DNA from: Tubulanus polymorphus
Taxonomy: Eukaryota > Nemertea > Palaeonemertea > Tubulaniformes > Tubulanidae
Length of the DNA: 64,000 nucleotides
NCBI RefSeq assembly: GCF_964204645.1
Contig: NC_134026.1
Coordinates: 1,674,001 to 1,738,000 of the forward strand
Reading direction: 5' to 3'
The notes under the pieces are model-generated. The model did not search any database. It saw only the letters and a program-made list of their open reading frames with translations, and was not told where the DNA came from. Each line of letters opens with the position of its first letter. The stretch's first letter is position 1. The position numbers and the translations under genes were made by a program. Positions 1 to 13,122 of the stretch are shown in pieces.

Positions 1-491
1 TACCCTAGATAATGAAAAATTAATTTTATGAAGTCAACCGTTTTTATTAAGTTCACACTATTAGACCTGACTTTCTGGTATTTCCATTTCTGAGTAGTTT
101 TCACCACACAAATCAATAGAATTACAAGGAATGATTTTTCACTGGAGCAGACCTGACTATCTGGTATTTCCATTTACAAGTATTTTTACCACTTATGGCA
201 GTAATTTGTCACAAAAATATTAATCTGATCGAAAATTAACTAGAAATTATTCTGATTTTGAGAGTATTTTGATAATTTTGGGAGTAAATGAACTCTTAAA
301 AGAGTAAAAACCACTTCTCTCAGATAGTAATGGTATTCAGGGCTTCTCTTAAAGATAAAACCATGATGCAACGATGGCTTAAATTCAAGACCGATCTAAG
401 ACCATCCTAGTCCTGAACTTAAAGTTCAAGATCACTTTTGACCATGACTGTACAAGACTGGCCGAGACTTGCAGAAAAATCTAAAATGTAC
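1..491. other. Intronic sequence of IFT172 (no exon seen)
   Basis: This lies beyond the last visible IFT172 exon on the minus strand and probably belongs to its sixth intron. I see no further WD40-coding exon. Around 370-430 there are GACC/TCTAAGACC/TTAAAGTTCAAG motifs resembling the palindromic repeat seen at 38.6, 39.4 and 42.0 kb, but the termini are not clear. Confidence 0.5.
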
Positions 492-1631
492 CTGCGCATC
501 GCCAGAGCCTTCATCATCGAAAAAATATCGTACAATATTTCCGTTTGCGTGACCAGACAAGAATCCTTTACCAGACGGACTAAAAATAGAGGAATATGGA
601 TCGTTATATTTCTCATTATTTCGAATATTAAGTGCCATAAATTTGGATTTAAAACTGACTTAGAAGTCAACGAAACGACGTATGAATCAGCGCTGTATAA
701 TGTCGATGATTTGTTCGTTTTTGTATTCGCAGCTCGAACCTGAAACATAAATAAACTCATTGATTGATATTCGGACAAATTCAATAGAATTTCATTAATG
801 AAGAAGTGATTATTAGAGGAATTTACCTTTCCATCCGATAAGCCAATAATGATCGGCTGATCGAGAGGCCATATCATACAGGTTACTGCACTTTGTAGGA
901 CAAACTTATTACATATGGTTTTCTTGTCGCCCCTGCAGAAAAAAAAATTAAGTTTTCTAGTTTTAGAAGCATTAAGTGTAACATTGTAAAGAATTTTCTT
1001 TTTTTTTTCTAACTTACCATTCGTCGCCAATTTTGTAGACAAAAACGATATTATCAGTTTGTCCAACCGCAACTTTAGTCGAATCACTGGAGAAAGCCAA
1101 ACCTTTAACTATATAACTCTTCTTTCCATACTACAGAATAATTATTACACATAAAAAACATTTGACAATTAGAATCTAGGCTAAAATAGAACTCATGATA
1201 TAGATTCGATATCACAGCCAAAATATAGATTAATATACAGAGAGTAGAATTGATGGGTCAAACTTATGGCGAGACTGACCTTTGCATCAGCAGGTTTTGT
1301 CGAAAACTTGTCACGTTTTTCTCCGTTTTCATCATACATTAGTATTACCCTATCGGCCGTACAAACTGCAAGCTTTAGATTGTTCGGCGCCCAGGCCATA
1401 GCAGTAATCTTCATAGCACCATCCTGAATTGCAAAATCGTATCATTGGATAATACAACATACAGATGATACTCTGGTAAGTAAGTGTCTGTCGGCGCAGT
1501 GTCAGAAGCTGGAGTGAGTTGAAGAAGTGAAAGAAGGGTTTATCATCATAGATTATTTCATACAGGACTATTTGGAATAGAATCTTTACCTGTGGTGGAA
1601 GAAGTGTTTTCATATGCTTCAGCTGCATCAT
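492..1631 (-). CDS. IFT172: Intraflagellar transport protein 172, N-terminal part (window-truncated)
   Basis: IFT172 is the largest IFT-B peripheral subunit and works in ciliary cargo transport and turnaround at the tip. Six exons are visible on the minus strand: 1590-1631, 1280-1423, 1018-1130, 827-932, 660-739 and 492-579. They join to exactly 191 codons with phases 0,0,2,0,2,0. The product follows known animal IFT172 nearly residue by residue. It has a Met-Gln-Leu-Lys-His start, DKFSTKPAD near residue 55, [10 protein letters not shown] near 100, [11 protein letters not shown] near 136, and [19 protein letters not shown] near 170. All of this lies in the first WD40 propeller. Either of two adjacent ATGs (1631 or 1628) could be the start; the second matches the vertebrate form better. 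The remaining exons, including the second propeller and the TPR region, lie left of the window. Identity is very secure. Confidence 0.96.
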
Positions 1632-2303
1632 GAAGTTTCAATTGAAAACCAAATTGACAGAAATTACGCGAATTTTACGAAAAAAATGACATTTGTTTAC
1701 ACTGGTTACTTCACTCAGGAATTTCTGCGTTCAAGCGCCGTCTATGCAGCAATACAGAGGGCGCCACAGTACGGAATAGTTTTGTCCGGTCAATTAAACT
1801 GACTTTGTTCTGAAACGGGGTTTCTTGTTATATTATTGATGAATTAAATTTCAAGCGTGGCAAAGTGTTCTTCCAGTTTAATTCTAATACTTTGAATTGT
1901 TTTTGAAAAAAAATTTTCATCAGGACTCGAATCCATATTCCGTGTGAGCGACTGCACGCGCCTCTACGTCATTGCAGCCCCTGCCGAGCGTGTGACTTCA
2001 TTGATTGGTCAAAAGTTTGAACTCCGTCGCTAAATTTTGTGACGTCACTCTTTGGCCCCAAAATAAGCAAAGCATGAACATTTAATGGTGGTACTTAATA
2101 GCTATAAGTCTTTATTCATTTGTATCTCTATCAATCGTATCATGAAGAAAAATGATTAATTTCTTATTGGTGGAATATAGAGCGATATGAAAAATTTAAA
2201 CTTGAGTTAACAAGATGTGTGATTATAAAACATCGGACATATATACGTACATAATTGTTATGCACTTATTCTATACACAAAGATAATATTTCAAAACGAA
2301 ATT
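1632..2303. promoter_or_regulatory. IFT172 upstream region and 3' UTR of the next gene
   Basis: The right part (about 2110-2303) is the likely 3' UTR of the minus-strand serine-rich gene. A TTTATT at 2111-2116 reads AATAAA on the minus strand, roughly 190 bases after its stop. The left part (about 1632-2100) should hold the IFT172 promoter and 5' UTR. I did not find a convincing RFX X-box by eye. Confidence 0.45.
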
Positions 2304-5192
2304 TCAAACGAAAGTGTCCTCCATTTTATCAAGTTTCGCTTGGTTATAAACAACAACAACAGGTTTCTCCTTACTAACATTCGTTATTTTCGTAGCTTGA
2401 CAATCTGTAGCGGTTCTGTACTGATGGTCTTTTTTCGTAGGCGCAACTGGAATAGTTTTTGATGTTTTAAGTACATCGCAACTGACGTTTTTCGCCACTG
2501 CAATCGTATTAGAATTGTTTGATCGCGGATGCTGAACCTCATTCCGACGTGGGTGTAAGAACGGTGACACTTGTTCGTCACAGCTGAGCTCGTCTTCAGC
2601 GAAATATGAACTTCCAGTAGAAAACCCGCTGATATCAGATTTATAACTGTATCTACTGCGGGGCGTGTTCGGGTTTGACGAATGATAACCGTCTTCAGAC
2701 GCCTGACGACGAGTGCCCGTAGCAGACGATGAACTGGTTACTAACGACATACACGATCCAGATATAGCACCAGAATCCTCCGATTGATAACTAAAACGTC
2801 TCATTCTATCATACTGAACCACCGAACGTGATAAGATACCCGAGTCATTAAAGTTCGGTACATCTTTTTCATTGTATCGAGACGTGATATCATTCCATTC
2901 CGTGTGCAATGTTGCATCACTATCAATAGCACTATCCTCCTTACTATCATTATCACAGAAACTCGAATTATCACTTTGCGTTTCGGAATCGATTTCATCT
3001 TTCTCTAGCGGACTGTCCATATCAGTTTCAAACCATGTTTTATGTTTTCGCCTCCGTGGATGGAAAGACTTCGCGAGAACTTGAAGCTTAACCGTGTTTG
3101 CCCATTCTCCAGACGAACTGGATGATACCTTTCTTGAACACCGGTCAGTAGTTTTTATTTCTGGTCTGATGTTTATGAATTCACTTGTTAAAACTCTGTT
3201 CCCATCTGTTGTATGATTTGATGGTGTAGTACTGACTGAATGTCTCCTGGGTGGTCGCGTTGGACTCTCGTTAAGATTCGGCGGTTTCTGCGATAGAATG
3301 TTGTGCAATTCATTTTCGAAGTGAGCACTTCTTTCGGGGCTCCGCGTCGTCTCCGGATCGGGAGCTTCCATTAGAAGTTTATGTTCGCAGTGTTGTAAGA
3401 GGACGGCGTGCATCGGACTGGGATAGTTGAATTTATTACCGGATAGTGTAAACGAACGAGCGAAAGCGGACGGATGAGATTTGATCAGATCTGTCCCAAG
3501 ACAGACGCTACTACGTCGTGTATCCGGGTGACTTTTCTGTTTAGGACCATCAGGAGGATCATCAGCGTGTGATTGAATCGTTTGCCGTTCGGATTCTGAC
3601 TTATTCCTGACATTTATTGTCGGCTTATTACCAGTTTTATCGACAAATGAATGTCTTTTATTGATAGATAGTGCATTGACGTCAAGACTCAGACGTCTTT
3701 CGGTACTTTGTTTGCTGTAACCAGACAATCGTGAAACCATTTTCATCAGTTCTGGGTCCGTTATCAATGAATCACGTTGAAATGTAGATTCGGTCGGGAT
3801 ACTCGCTTCCTCGTATTCGGGAACCTTCGTAAGTTTGGCCCGAGCCATTTCCGACTGTAAAATAAAACAAGATACGAAATATTTCTACCAGTCAACTATA
3901 ATAAAAACGATCCGTGTTGAGGACACGTGTTCTTTGTCTTAAAATGACAGCTCGGATTTTGTGTTTGATAGAATATAGGCTTCAAATCTAGAACAGGGGC
4001 AATTATCAGACCTCAAAACCATAACTAATATCGGTTCCCGTTTTGCCATTTTTGTCCATACTCAAAGCACGCTAGTTGTATTATTGTTCACGAACAAAAT
4101 TCGATATCGCCCCGATAGCATGTCAACTATTCTATGTGTATATATATATTCATATACGGTCGTTAAAACATTTAGAACATTTGCACAAAAACAGGACGAA
4201 AAATCGGCATACCAAACTCGCGTGTGGTGAATAAATGCCACTCATAATAAATTATTAATTGTCAGTCGATTTTGGTTTTAAGGGCGACATTCTTCTTACG
4301 TATTTTATAACATAACAAACACTTTCAGTAAATATACGTGTTTGATTTGCTATATATTCAAATTCCTTATATCTCTAGTGAAATTATTCTCACGGCTATC
4401 CCTACCATGTCGACCAACATTATACATGATTATTTTAATACTTAAGATTATCATTAAATCCGACATGCTTCGGAATTTATTGTGTAACGGTTATTTTCAA
4501 AAGCGAGACCGTGCAATCTTCTCATGTCCAGCTCAATAAACACGGCATGAATGGATGAATATTTCTCGTGGGAATTTCAGGACGACGCTTCATTTCCTCT
4601 CTCTCTCTGTCTCTGTCTTTCCTCGTTTTATGGCAGTGCAGTAATGTGTCGCTGTTTGGTGTTTTTATTATTTGAATAACAGTATATAGACCAACAATGA
4701 TAAAGTGTCACTCGCTAAACACGATGATAAGTGTTTGTAGAGATAATATGTGACATAAGTAGATAATTTAGAAGTTATCTGCAAATGTCGCGATACTTTT
4801 AAGATACTAAGCTCATGTTCCATGGGACAAAACAGCAATTGCACGTAATTAGTTCCAGGACAAAGTTAACCAGTTTGAAGGCATATTTTTGTATAAAAGA
4901 AGAATTCTTACGGGAAATAAATGGAATTCTTTTATCGTGTTCAGCCCGAATCAGTCAAAAACAACTCGTCACACCCGCTAACCTGAAGGAGATTTACCTG
5001 CATGAACTGCAAAAGTCCATGATCCACGGAATGGCGCCTTCTTCTGTTCGTATCAATTGATGATTTAACATTTTTAATTAATGACTGCTGCTTCTCACGA
5101 AGTAGCCGCAACTCCTCCAATCCGGCTACACTAGCATCGATTCGAGCCTGCATTCTATCCGACCTTTCATACACGACGGTCGTGTTCTCCAT
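2304..5192 (-). CDS. Serine-rich protein with N-terminal coiled coil, unrecognised
   Basis: Two coding exons join in phase 0: 4998-5192 and 2304-3854, with donor CAG|GTAAAT and acceptor TTTACAG|TCG. The product is 581 residues. The start is the ATG at 5192, because the upstream in-frame extension has no ATG. Residues about 10-50 form a short charged helix or coiled coil (GLEELRLLREKQQSLIKNVK), followed by an RRRRHS basic patch. The rest is low-complexity and rich in Ser, Thr, Asp and Arg. It has many candidate basophilic phosphosites (RRLSLD, RRHS, RRSS) and Ser runs near residue 310 and near 440. I see no enzyme motif or membrane segment. The pattern suggests a disordered cytoskeletal or adaptor protein, but no family is recognised. 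A minus-strand AATAAA lies at 2111-2116. Confidence 0.8.
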
Positions 5193-7954
5193 AACGCGAG
5201 GTTTTGATTTCAATCATCCGATCATTCTCTCCTCAGCCTTTGAAATAAATCCGTCGAACGAAGAAAACTATGAATGTCGCGATTTTTCATTCCGTAAAAA
5301 CAACATTCCATTCCTGGGAACACCGGACAACTTGTCCGTGTGACTAATACTTTCTTTTAGCGCGTCCATTTATTAAATGTTGGCCTAAGTAATTTGCACG
5401 ATCGCGAGGCAGACGAGGCACTGTGACACTAGTGTTTAATACGTACACGACGTGTTTGAAGTGACGCACGCGAGACTGTGTCAATGTGTTGATCTGTGTC
5501 AATGGATCATACATCGATTTAGCGGAAAACCGGTGTTTCTATTTACCAGCTCTTCGAAATCGTTTTTTGTTCATTTTTGTTCCCATGTTTGTGGCAGGTT
5601 GTTTCGTAGCTTGTTTACCTTTCGTTCCCACCAAATTATATCGTTGGATAATATTGCGCGCTCGAGGCATCCACCAACCAGAAAAGAAGATCTCCATTTA
5701 TTCTTTTTCATTCTGATAACAGCGAAAAGAATTAATTTTTCTTTCTTCTCATTTAAGTTTTTCTTGTTTCGATGAGTTATTTCTGTAAAAACGTGTATTT
5801 TTGCGCGCGTGAATACAACGCGTGTTAAATTCTCTTCACTATTTACTATGAACAATCCGCGTGGAGACAATTTTTTAGATATGTCAAAACGTTTGATTTT
5901 TAAGATTCAATTACGTAATAGACCGTGCTGGAGGCTTTATTTCGATATAGATCGCACTTTGGTACGTATACATACATTTACACATTATTACCCCTCTCAG
6001 TAATGTGTAACAGGTTTTCTACTTTATAAATATACCAGCACTACACGGCCAGGTACACGATCTACTTCGCTATTATAACTATAGGAATTCATTTTACGCC
6101 GCATAAATCTGTGTTTATTTTCGTTTTAGAACTGTCCAGACGACCATTTTCATTAGACAAAACCACACCCGCCATTACCAGACAAGGAACTGTTGTGGAT
6201 TAGCATATTTATGTGTGTGCAACGTAACGAAAATAATTGTAATTCAAATGCGTAGGTGAGTATACATAGCACGTCTGCGGTTTTGAGGTTACATTGATGT
6301 TTTTATTCGATCATAATGTTATGAAAACCCTCTTGGAGGGATGATTAGATTGTAATGAAATAGGAAGAAAGAAAATACAGTTCTATGTATTAGCTATGAT
6401 ATTATATAGCACTTATGGTATTGTGATCGTTTTTATCTGTTGAAACAGTGTAACAACAGGTAACAAAGCGCACAGGTGCTGAAAGCTATGATTAACTGGA
6501 GTAACACATTTCACTTCCTGTTTACGTAATAGCTTACGTACCGTTCCAAGGTCAATTGTCTTAAAGAAACTTAAGATTTATTTCCGTCAAATATGATTTC
6601 AAATCGAGCCGGTTTTCTGCAATAAAAACAATCCACGAATTTACTATAATTTGATTCAAAATCAGTCCATATCTGTGCGGTTAAAATTTCACCCCGAGCG
6701 ACTTATAAACCCCTCTCTAGATTTCATTCCTTAAGCGCTGAACAAACTATGAATGAAATAAATTTGTTCGATAGTTCGATTTTCTGACAGCAATGATGGA
6801 TGCTACCTTGAAAATGTTTACTTTAATATTATTTGAAACGATAAAATTGTGACAACTCGTTTTAAAGCATCACTCAAACATCTGTATTTCATCGAAGATT
6901 GCAGCAGCGCGTTCGTCTCCTTCGACATCATCGGCGGCATATCTCTTGCTAGGAGTAGAACCAAGTCAAACTAGTAGCTACTCGAGGACGAGAAATGCAG
7001 CGATGCGATGAGAAGTGAGAAAAGAGTGTAGCTCGCTTCGTCCGTACATCTTCCTCGTATGCGATCGATAATACCCAATCCAGATTGAATGGTTTATGTG
7101 TACATATGTGCGATACAACATCGAACTGGACAATGGTGACAGCTACATAAAAACACCACCAAACTAACGTAGCGTCCGCAATATGGTATATGTTTGATAT
7201 AGAATCATTTGGAACAGTAAATTTGTGATCAGTGGCGACATGCCATTATGGCTGATTCGTGGATCTGATATCAACATCATCAAGTGTTTTCGTGCGCAAA
7301 TAAGGCCACATTTATGGTCACTAGTGTGAATTTCAGAGCAGGTACCGTTTAATGTAGACGTTATCGTGAAATGCAATGGTTAATTCGACGTATCCCTTTG
7401 TATTAATCGTCAAAGATAATCGTTAATTTATCCATCTCTTTTGTTGAAGAATTTGTTGTCAGTTGATCGTACATAGATAATGTAACTTACATGGTGAGAT
7501 TGCTCGGGGAATTGCGTTGAATATTTAATGAAGGGTAATATGTTTTGGTAATTGTATTCAATTAGGTGCCTTTTTCGATGTTTTCTTTCGTCAATTTAGC
7601 GCCGGGATACCCCGGGATAATTTGACGATAGAGAGTGCGAAAATAGACACCGATTCTCGGTTCCCAATACTGGCGGTGTTTGCTGCAATTACGTAGCTGG
7701 GCCGCCATCGCTATACACAGGAAGGATCGATCGTTCCGACCGTCAGAACCACCGTATTGATGGTGCTACACCGCGAGAACATGTTCTATGTGGGTGTACC
7801 AGATCTAGGGCATTGGCGATCGCTTATATGGTTGTACAGTTTTGAAATAGTAACATCGATTTCATATATTGACGTAAATGAATCCCCATCCCGAGATGCC
7901 AATCCCATGTGTGCAATTTTTGATCTATCAGTTGAGTGGGTTCTTTCATTTCAG
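5193..7954. other. Intergenic region between divergent genes, no exon identified
   Basis: This separates the minus-strand serine-rich gene from the plus-strand CaaX-box gene. Open frames here (for example 5452-5775 and 5809-6003) lack family signatures and have AT-biased codons. The patch at about 6900-7080 is more GC-rich and could be an untranslated first exon for the plus-strand gene, but that is a guess. Confidence 0.4.
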
Positions 7955-7974
7955 ATTGTGATAAGCAGAGAGTG

Positions 7975-10900
7975 ATGGCAAATGAAACCGGCACAGATCA
8001 ATCGCCAACTGATGTTACTCCGACTTCTTCTAGTTTCGACAGATCTCCTCATACGCCTCCGAGTATTGTTGTAACTAGACTAAGGAGAACATCCAGGTAC
8101 GGTCGGTGTGACCACTAAGCACCACCAAAATGCCGGCGCCGGATCGCAATTCTAAAATAGCGGTTTCGATATATATTCTCGATTCATGCAATAATATGCG
8201 ACCATCTATCTAATATCACCCGCTATCGATTCCTCGCCGGCAAGTTTTAATAATGTTGAATGCAGCCGGGTGGGATTTACTCCGGCAGCGGTGGCGGGCC
8301 GCTAGTATTTCAACGCATCGTTACGTGGCGCCATCTATGCACAGACACGGTAACTACACCGTGTAATCCACTGGCAAGATGGCGGAGACTGAGCAAGTTC
8401 AATTTCGAGCCCGGTATGTAATGTCGTTTTACACGATCATGTTCGACATGTGCTATCGATTAAGTCTACGGGAAATTAGCCAAATAATGCGTGAATTTAG
8501 TAGATGTTATTTTTGCGTATATATAGTCCATACATCGCTGGGCAATTAGTGAAATAGGCCGCATCTCTGATACGTCATTTTTGACAAGCTCTCACTCGGC
8601 GGGTCTCGGACGGTCGGGAGAAGCAAGTCAGAGCTACACAGTAGAACATTACCCCTACGAGCTGTTGTATAATGATGTGCAACTAGCTTATCGATGTATT
8701 TCGTTTTTTAGGAAACAATTTTGCGGGTTTATTGCTAAAATGTTGTAGTCTATTCACCACAGGCCTACATCACGAACTATAAAAAACCTACATTGGAGTG
8801 TTGATGACCGATTGATTGATAAAAATGTTATTTGCACTGTGTGGGTTAGGAATAGTAGATTGGATTAGATTATTGATTTTTGTTGAAGACATTGCCTTTA
8901 TGAATATATGATATAGAACCTGAAACAGTCTACCATTTCTCAGTCGGTTGGATAGCGGTTGAGAAATAGATACCGGGTAATGTGCAACTGTCAACTGAGA
9001 GACAGCCATTATCTACGTCTCTGTGCACACCTTATGCATTTTCTGCTTGTATCTGACTTAGGTCATTTCCCTGACTTAAAGGTCAGAGAAATCTCGAGTA
9101 GTTGACTCTGACATACTCATCTCACTTAATCATCAATAAATGAGTCATGTCTGTACAGAAAAGTATTCAGTGGTTAAAGACTTATTTTCCTTGACCTCAT
9201 GTGGAACTAGAAAAATTCTTCCTATCATTATTGTCCCAGAAACCGAGATTGAAGCCACCAAATATTTAAATATCGATTGTAAGGAGTTCATAATGAAAAA
9301 TAAGTAATTTTGTTGGAATGTTTCTGGACTTCCTGAACAGTTCCATTGCAGTAAAGCTGAATGTTCATTTCAAAAATGAATACATCTGAACCGCAGCTAT
9401 CCTAGATATCCAGGGTTTATTTCAATCATTTTTCACAGATCTGCTATTGTTGTATCAAACAGTTGATAATACTGATTACACAAAGCTGGCTATTTACTAT
9501 TTCTAAAAGCTTGAATCGAATTCGTCCCTACTGTTTTAAAATCAGGTCAGGATGCTTAATAACCTTCCAAACGCTGTAAATGTGTCTTGAATAGATAATA
9601 CGAGTTAAATGGTGCATTTATTGATGATTGCCTGATAAAATTCTGTAGCTTGATCCCTCTGTGAGGCTGTTAACTTGTCACGGATGGTAAAAAAGTCTTT
9701 GTTTCTGTGAGGATTTCCATGTGAATCACCTAGTGCTAATGTACCGGGAATGTTAATGAGTTTGATTTTGAATATTTGAATCCAAAACGATTTTAACCGT
9801 CTGAGTTTGACTCGGGACTTGTCGCATTAGCATAATGAACAGAAAGACCTTGAAATTGTTTATTTTCAAAGTCAAACATATCTTGAATACTTACTCTATT
9901 TTTGAATATTCAGAGTAGTTGAATTGACATATCTCCACCGAAAGAGTTAGCTGTGTAAGAATTAGGTTAAAGTACGTGTGGATTTTATAGGACGCATCAA
10001 TGAGTTGAGAGTTTTTGCAATGAATAAATTTTCCTGAATTTGTCTATAGACGGATAACTCACTACATACACTACTTTAATACATTAGTCATCTTAAAATC
10101 TAGATTTCCATTTCCAATTCAATATACTGTAAAAGTAAATCACCATTTGAATGATTCCAATGAATGTGACTTAAACAAGTTCGATTGTAGTTTTATTTTA
10201 CTACTGGTATAAATGTTATATAATCGTATTTCACAGACACCGGTTTGTTCATAACAGGCCCAGGCTGCATCTGTCTCAATAAATATGTATTCATTGCCTG
10301 GAAATAAATACTGAATCAATAATATCTAGGATAGTAGTACAAGCCGCCGAGTGACGAGAAATACCTCATCATAGTCATCCACTTCTATATCATTAATGAT
10401 TGAATGAATGAATCTCGGATATAATTGGTTTTTACGTTATCCGCTGGATGGATATAAACTAACCGTCAGTCAGCGTCGTCTAGCCGTGTATCCGACAATA
10501 TTACATAATCATTTTAACCACCTAGTGACATTTATGACCGAATCATCGACAGTCACGGAGTCAATCTTATTGATCCGTCGTGGTTGGGTCTCTCCTTGGT
10601 TACAGCAGTGTCTAGATCTATTTACATCTCAATAATCTCTGTAAAGCCACGTACATCTATCACAAATACTTCAGCCGCAATCGCAATCGTTTTTTGACGC
10701 GGGGCAAATAATGTGCCTTTTTGAGGTGGGCTAAATTTGGCACAATCAGAAGTCGGGCAGACCTGTGCCAAATTCAAGCAAACCAAATTGAATACTATGT
10801 GGTTTTGGAAGTGACTCACCTCGCTAGCTGCAGCACCATTTTGATAGCGTTGTAGTGAATAGTGAGTTATTTATGTGTGGACGTGTTCTCTCATTTAAGC

Positions 10901-13122
10901 AGACAAAAATATGACTTGGGTCTGGTTAGGGCCAGTTTGACCCAGGCGAAATCATCTCTGCGTGATCGCAGGTTTAGAAATGCTTTGTAAATCATATCAT
11001 GATTATCTCATGTTTTGCCTCCTTAATTACTTGTAATGTTATATTTAGTACTCGATAATTGCTCGTCGTGTCAATAGAAGAGGTTTTGTGCGTTACATAT
11101 CATCCTAAGGACAAACAGTTAGCGTGTTCTTCATACAAATTGCTCGCAATTGATTGTGACTGATGGCAACACCTTCTACTGTGGCAGCAGTATTCGGAGA
11201 CTAGCTCTATGAAATTATGGCGTAATAGGTTTCTAGGTTTATGCGCCACTGCGCCAGTGTGGGTGTAGCATATTTATACAACTCTCTGCGCACAGGAGCG
11301 ATCACAGAGCCTATAGCTTGTTGTGGCTTCTTGCCAGTTGTTCGACATTCCATTTCGTGCTAAACCATTAACTCATTCTTATCTGCATCTCAATTAAGAC
11401 ATTCCGAGGTCTTCGATATTGACTTAGTTATTTATTCTGTGTACATATAATATTATATAAACCCTCCTATTGTTAAGTGGTATCCGACCATGGATGGCAT
11501 AAAACGTACTACACAGCCTAGGTATGAAAATACAAGTAGTTATGGTTATTTTCGGAAGTCCATTTTTACAGGTTTGACTGAAATAGATGTACATTACTGT
11601 TTGGTTCTACAACTAAGGATGGTTTAGGAATTGCGAATCAGGATTGCAAACTCTCTACTAGATTTCTATCAGGTTGCGGATTATGCTATTCCTGAATAGG
11701 TAGAGCATATTTTAGTTTAAAAATGTTGCCAGAAGAAGGAATTCCAGAATCAGTGGAGACTAAATTGAAACCTGCCTTAAGCTTCTACTGGCATCTCATA
11801 AATCAGCAGAGTTTGGGATTGGGGTTGAGCACTTCTGCTATGTTGTCAATAGTTAGCGCTTCTTCATTAAAATACATGCATTTATTAGTTATGATATAGA
11901 TTAATGCTTTTACACTTCATTATTTTATTTTAGAATGTTCTCGACTGAAGTGCGTTCCAATTTTTAGAAACTTCCATTTCAAATCTCTTCGTTCAATTCT
12001 AAAAGGAATTTATTTATACTGATCAAAAATACTGATCCAGATACTTTTCACTTGTGTGAACAGATACTAATCACAGTGTTGCTTGTGATATGAATGCACA
12101 GCTCTGGTTTGGTCTGTTCTCAATTGGTCCGTCGTCCCAGGTACTGGGCTAAATTGATTGAACATACTAACTATGGATAGTATAAACGCAGCTATAAGCT
12201 CAACACAGCTGTTAGGAGTTTGATTTCAATCGATAATTATTGATTATGTTACAAAGTGTAGATGATTTTCTTAATTCAGGGTGGCGCCACTCACCTGGAA
12301 ATCAGGGAAAGTCAGGAAATAGTCGGGAATTCTGTATAAAAAAAGCTAAAAATCAGGGAAAAGTTGCAGAAATTCATTGAGACTCGACTTAAAACTAAAC
12401 AGTTTCCGTCTATTTGTGTATTGTGTAAATTGATCGGATTCTTAGCAGATCATGGAATATAACGTGCATGTCAGTCACATTCTCCCTCGACAGGGATTCC
12501 AACCTGATGACATCGCTAGACTAAGCTAAGGCACGAAACCGTGCCACGCTAGCACGTGTGTGCCTGCAAGAAAACTTGGATTGGCCGTTGTATAATCTCT
12601 AATGCATATTACACGGCTGAATTACAAATGGAAATATAGCTGTAAAGCAGCGATAACGGGTTTTCTGCACAGTTCAAATTCTTGTTCTTGTCTGGATACT
12701 GGAAAAAAATCTGTGGCCGTGATGTATTATATATTCATGTTGTTTTTTTTTCTATTTATAGTTTGGAGAGCCGTGATAATCCGTTCCAACCCGATGGCGA
12801 ATTGAGTCGCGAGGCCGAGGAGTTGTTGCGCCGGTCGACGATTTCTCGTACGCAAGTGATCATCGACGATCCGGAGAAATCAACGAGCGACGTCGAGGCT
12901 GAAGGCGCGATCACGCCGGCGAACATCTCGGCGGTGGCCGCGTCGCCGACTGACGCCAATCAGAACGAGGCTGTACGACCGGTGGATATCAAGCTGAACG
13001 ATAGCGGCGAACCGGTCGAGGGCGAGGTCGGCGTCGTTACCAAAGGTCCCGGTAACAGTCTCCACGTCGAACACGTGAAACTGAAGGAAAAGAAGAAGTG
13101 TAAATGTTGCGTTGTTATGTAG
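7975..13122 (+). CDS. Small CaaX-box lipid-anchored protein (paralemmin-like tail), isoform A
   Basis: Isoform A joins 7975-8096 to the common exon 12762-13122 in phase 2 and encodes 160 residues. The first exon begins with an acceptor at 7951-7954, so an untranslated exon lies upstream. The common exon gives a DNPFQPDGELSREAEELL segment containing an NPF motif (an EH-domain ligand in other proteins), an acidic low-complexity middle, and a tail KKKCKCCVVM. That tail has a polybasic run, neighbouring Cys for possible palmitoylation, and a terminal CVVM CaaX box predicted to be prenylated. It resembles paralemmin C-termini in layout, but the paralemmin N-terminal coiled coil is absent, so family membership is only a suggestion. 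Codons in the common exon are strongly GC-ending. A long 3' UTR to about 16.77 kb is possible. Confidence 0.75.
8379..8413 (+). CDS. Alternative first coding exon B of the CaaX-box gene
   Basis: An ATG at 8379 opens a short coding stretch of eleven codons plus two bases (MAETEQVQFRA, then CG). It ends at a consensus donor CG|GTATGT. The phase (2) is the same as for first exon A, so splicing to 12762 restores the frame and gives a 131-residue isoform with Arg at the junction. The ATG context (CAAGATGG) is good. No acceptor is needed if this is a true transcription start. The flanking DNA (8260-8400) is relatively GC/CpG-rich, consistent with a promoter. Confidence 0.6.
11490..11521 (+). CDS. 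Alternative first coding exon C of the CaaX-box gene
   Basis: An ATG at 11490 starts ten codons plus two bases (MDGIKRTTQP, then AG). It ends at donor AG|GTATGA, again phase 2, so it also joins 12762 in frame and gives a 130-residue isoform. The N-termini of A, B and C share no sequence. Confidence is lower than for B because such short coding stretches can arise by chance; the phase match and ATG context support it. Confidence 0.5.

Noticed and set aside
419-1087. 222-codon minus-strand open frame
   Set aside because: It reads through IFT172 introns; the real exons are shorter and in different frames with clear splice sites.
12756-13074. Antisense frames opposite the CaaX common exon
   Set aside because: They are shadows produced by GC-ending codons of the plus-strand exon.
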